Positions 60,649 through 64,000 of a DNA stretch of 64,000 bases are shown one piece after another (within the stretch, counting starts at the first letter, position 1; each line of letters starts with the position of its first letter). The DNA comes from Chytridium lagenaria. Its lineage: Eukaryota > Chytridiomycota > Chytridiomycetes > Chytridiales > Chytridiaceae. The translations under genes and the position numbers were made by a program. A model generated the notes under the pieces. The model saw only the letters and a program-made list of their open reading frames with translations. It was not told where the DNA came from and did no database searches. Location of the stretch: contig JAHLKC010000046.1 of NCBI GenBank assembly GCA_025449115.1, forward strand, positions 186,001-250,000. Direction: 5' to 3'.

Positions 60649-62080
60649 CATGTCAGAACAACCACCATCATCATTGTCATTGTCATCATCATCATCTACC
60701 AAACGAGAAGCTCAACCGCAACCAGCACATCCTCCTCGTCCACAGTGTCAATTCTGGCTTCCGAAGAAGAGGAGATATTGCCCTCTTCTATTTAAAGTAG
60801 ACGATGGAGGCCCTCCTCTATGTCCTGATCACAGGGCTGCCGATAGAGTCCCTTGTCCATACGATCCAGGGCATGGGATTGCAAAACACCAGTTAAAGAA
60901 GCATCTACTTGTCTGCAAGAGCCGACCTAAAGAGAATCCTGTCTACTTTTCAAGTGACATAAACGTCCCGTCAAATATTATCGATGTTGCTTTGGATGGG
61001 AAGACTCTCTTTGTTGCCTTGCCGGCAGACACGCAAAAGTCCTTGACCGATAGGCTTTGTGATTTAGCGAACCGATTGCTCGAAGAATCCCCATTGAAAG
61101 TATGATACTCTCGCATCCAAGTCTATCTTCAAAGTGAGTGATTATGCCGACTGTTCATTGTCTGACATTACTCAGACTGGATACAACCTCGTTTGGGAAG
61201 CACGCTCATCAGCATTCGACGCTTCTTGGCCACATAGAAAAAATGGGATGTCTTGATAAAACCAATGTTTTTCTGGAGTTAGGCGCTGGCAAAGCAGAAT
61301 TCTCTCATCACGTCCACATGGCGGTGGGAAACCCGTCAAAGTTTATTCTCTTGGATAGAAAAGCTACAAGGCTAAAGGTGAATCGTTCAAAAGAAGATAT
61401 CTCGCCCGCGGGGACTTGGGAGCGAGTGCTTATGGACCTTAAGGACTTTAATCTCGGCGCGTACCCTGTCGAGCATTTCAAGGATGCCTTCACCGGAATA
61501 TTTGCATTTTCAAAGCATTTGTGCGGTGCGGCGACGGATATGGGACTTAGATGTCTCACAAATTACGCCACTCAAATCCACCCTCTGCCTTTAAAAGGGA
61601 TTTTGATTGCCCTGTGTTGTCATCATCAATGCAATTTTCGCTGCTACGTCAACCATGAATTTATTAGACAATTGAAGCTTACAGACGAGGATTTTGCTAT
61701 GCTGAAAAGTCTATCATCCTGGGCCATCAGTGGTTTAAAGAGTGCGAGTGCAAGGGTGAAGATTCGTTTGAAAGGTAGATTTATTACTTCTCTTTGTAAC
61801 TTTGCCAATTCCCAGCCACCGTGCAAGCAAAACCTCTCTTTACTTGATCTGAAACCTGCATATTCTTCACGCACAAATACAGCCTTCCCGCTACAAACTT
61901 CACTTACAACGACCGCGTTAGAAAGGCAAGGCATGCAAACATATCCTCAATATAGGCAGACTCAAGTATCTTGAACAACTAGGATTCAACGCCAAGCTTG
62001 TCGAGTACGTTGATCCTAAATACACTCTTGAGAATGTAGCGCTTGTTGTACTGCCCAAAACGATAAAACCCCATTGTTAG
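60649..62080 (+). CDS. TRM13: tRNA 2'-O-methyltransferase TRM13 (TRMT13)
   Basis: TRM13 methylates the 2'-OH of nucleotide 4 in several tRNAs. After a Ser-rich start, the CCCH-type finger reads CQFWLPKKRRYCPLLF with CPDH, then a CHHC finger reads CPYDPGHGIAKHQLKKHLLV followed by CKSRPKENPVYF. The Rossmann-like methyltransferase domain has FLELGAGKAEFSHHVHMAVG, FAFSKHLCGAATDMGLRCLT and the family motif LIALCCHHQCNFRCYV. The last exon gives NIGRLKYLEQLGFNAKLVEY and ENVALVVLPKTIKPHC, stop 62078-62080. The methyltransferase part begins after an intron around 61102-61135. ATG 60614 would add 11 residues; ATG 60649 was preferred because a possible intron end precedes it. Length is about 430 aa. Confidence 0.93.
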
Positions 62081-62204
62081 GTAGTCGTATTCAGTTCAAA
62101 TATTTAAATACATGGTGATTTTTTTAAAAAAACGAACGGCTTGAGGACTTTCTTTTGAACATTTGGATGGTAGCACAATATACATACAAAATTTGCTACA
62201 CAAG

Positions 62205-63791
62205 ATGGTTCTCTTGCACCGGTGAGCCCTTGATGCTCCAACCATCTGTTCCTAGTTCATTCATCTGCATGCAGACTGACCTTTGTTTCTATCACAACAG
62301 TGCGAGTATAAAGTAACGATTTGATTATGAGCATGGAATTGGAGCTGATGTTCATTTTTCCAATTTATAATTAGACTGGAAGAACTTTGGGACAGGGAAG
62401 CTATGCCACTGTGAAGGAAGCGATTCAGGTGATCTTTCATGGTATAGAGTACTTGGCGAACTGACGGCTTTCCTTTTACTTTGTGGTTTGTTGTTAGATA
62501 AGGTCCGGCGAGCGGTTTGCTGTCAAGGTTATCAGCAAGAAATTGATGCAGGGCCGAGAGCACATGATCCTTAACGAGATCGAAATCTTGAAGAAAGTCT
62601 CAAAAGGGCACAAAAACATCGTTACGCTTCATGATTGTTGAGTGTCTTTGTTTGTCCGTTCTCTTACTAATTGACTAAATATTCCGTACGGACAAAACAG
62701 ACTTTGAGACACCCAACAACTGTGAGTTGCTTTGAAAATCTGGAAATGCTAATATTTTTAGTATATTTAGTGATGGATTGTAAGATATTTTACTTGAGCT
62801 CATCTTTCTTCGTCTTGCATTTTAATATCTGCGCAAGTGTGCACTGGAGGTGAGCTTTTCGACCGTATTTGCGAAAAGGGCTCTTTCTACGAAGAAGACG
62901 CTGCCGAGATAGTCCGCACTGTTGTCGATGCCGTTGGCTATCTCCATGAGCAGAACATTGTCACCGTGACATCAAGGTACGGAATGTGCAATTGTGTTTG
63001 GCCTCATTCACCTTGCTAGCCCGAAAACCTTCTGTTCCGTTCAAAGGAAACACTCAGCGAGCTAGTTATCGCCGACTTTGGTCTTTCCAAGATCATGGAC
63101 CCTGAAACTTACGAAGGATTAATGACTACCTGCGGAACACCTGGATACATGGCCCCTGGTAATGGACGCTGAAGTTTTCAAACGCACTCATTTTTTGCAA
63201 AGAGGTTATTAGGAAGACTGGTCACGGACGTGCCGTCGATTTATGGTCTATCGGTGTTTTGTCCTACTTCTTGCTCTGTGGCTACACTCCCTTCGACTCA
63301 ACAAGCTCTGCAGATGAACTTCAGAGGATTCTCACCGGATCTTATAGCTTCGAGCCCACCGAGTACTGGCAGGAAGTTTCTGACACTGGTGAGTTCCGCT
63401 GTATATGATTTTTGTTGACCCAAAACCAGCAAAGGACTTTATTCGTAGCCTGTTGATCGTGGAGGCTGGTGGTCGTTTAACCGCTAAACAGGCATTGAGA
63501 CATCCATGGCTGGCTCAGCTTGACCCTGTGCCCACTGCTGACGGAGCGCAGCCTACCCGTGTCCGCACAGTCGATCTTTTGCCCAACGTCAAAGCCCGTT
63601 TTGATGCCAAACGCATGTTCAAGAAGGCTATTGGCGTCGTCAAGGCTATTAACAAACTCGCCCAATCCCCAAATGTGTCGCAGGAGAATTTGGCGTCTGC
63701 AGCTATGAGTGTTGATGATGCTGCCCTTTACCGTCCGAGAGAGGATGAAGTAGCAGCTGATGGACACCTCATGGTTATTTCTCGTCCTTAA
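62205..63791 (+). CDS. CMK1: calcium/calmodulin-dependent protein kinase, CaMK1 type
   Basis: This is a Ser/Thr kinase activated by Ca2+/calmodulin. The Gly-rich loop is TGRTLGQGSYATVKEAIQ, the ATP Lys lies in RFAVKVISKK, and GGELFDRICEKGSFYEEDAA follows. The catalytic loop HRDIKPENLLF is restored when one base near 62961 is removed; it is split by the intron at 62977-63018. IADFGLSKIMDPETYEGLMT carries the DFG motif and the activation-loop Thr. Then come CGTPGYMAPEVIRKTGHGRA, DLWSIGVLSYFLLCGYTPF and RLTAKQALRHPWLAQLDPVP. The C-terminal extension FDAKRMFKKAIGVVKAINKL is the autoinhibitory and calmodulin-binding helix. The stop is at 63789-63791. The N-terminus is unsettled: ATG 62205 is a candidate, but its exon does not join in phase. 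Length is about 390 aa. Confidence 0.92.
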
Positions 63792-63957
63792 GTAACAATA
63801 AATTTCTCTCTTATCGTTTGAATTGCAAGCCAGGCTACGACAATTTCTCAAAGTATCATAATGCGATATTGATAGAGCGTGGACCAGGAAGAGCAACAGT
63901 GGACAGGATGGTGGTTCCTGACAAAAAAACGATACAGCAGACCTATGGAGACTCAAA

Positions 63958-64000
63958 ATGAGTGAAACGTAAGTATTATCTCTGCAAGAGGGTTCTGATA
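63958..64000 (+). CDS. possible first exon of a gene cut by the right edge
   Basis: An ATG at 63958 (MSET) is followed after 11 bases by a perfect donor, GTAAGT. Tiny first exons of this kind occur in YPT1 and the golgin in this window. Nothing else can be said. Confidence 0.3.

Overview
The window is nuclear DNA of a fungus-like eukaryote. Its genes are interrupted by many short GT-AG introns (about 35-250 bp), read with the standard code, and lie close together on both strands. Most products could be named by reading the conserved exons. Three genes serve only a motile cilium: the IFT-B subunit IFT172, the BBSome subunit BBS2 and the doublet-microtubule inner protein CFAP210. With a type I metacaspase and an Fzo1-type mitofusin, this points to a zoosporic (chytrid-like) early-diverging fungus. 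That assignment is an inference.

Layout, left to right: a coiled-coil protein cut by the left edge (-); a diverged ~300-bp direct duplication; KICS2, a KICSTOR subunit (-); metacaspase (-); mitochondrial ribosomal protein uL29m (+); a ~1,200-aa Ala/Glu-rich coiled-coil protein (+); RFC3 (+); IFT172 (-); a GM130-type golgin (+); a CDK5/Pho85-class kinase (-); a TLC-domain membrane protein (+); NUF2 (-) and BBS2 (+), sharing a 102-bp promoter; mitofusin (+); a small unrecognised candidate gene; THOC3/TEX1 (+); uS2/RPSA (+); USP10/UBP3 (-); CFAP210, ENY2/SUS1 and a DHHC acyltransferase (+); YPT1/RAB1, RRP15, GLE1 and NDUFB9 (-); a HAUS4-like augmin subunit (+); eL27 (-); TRM13 (+); a CaMK1-type kinase (+); and perhaps the first exon of another gene at the right edge.

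There is no operon logic, but functions recur: cilium (IFT172, BBS2, CFAP210), spindle and kinetochore (NUF2, HAUS4-like), mRNA export (THOC3, ENY2, GLE1), translation and ribosome assembly (uS2, eL27, uL29m, RRP15), Golgi traffic (golgin, YPT1) and mitochondria (mitofusin, NDUFB9, uL29m).

The most notable item is KICS2, because KICSTOR is generally described as an animal-type TORC1 regulator missing from yeasts. The main caution is that nearly every gene, including single-copy ribosomal proteins, carries one-base frameshifts. These look like assembly errors rather than decay, so exon limits and starts are approximate. No rRNA, convincing tRNA, transposon, CRISPR array or virus-derived sequence was found.
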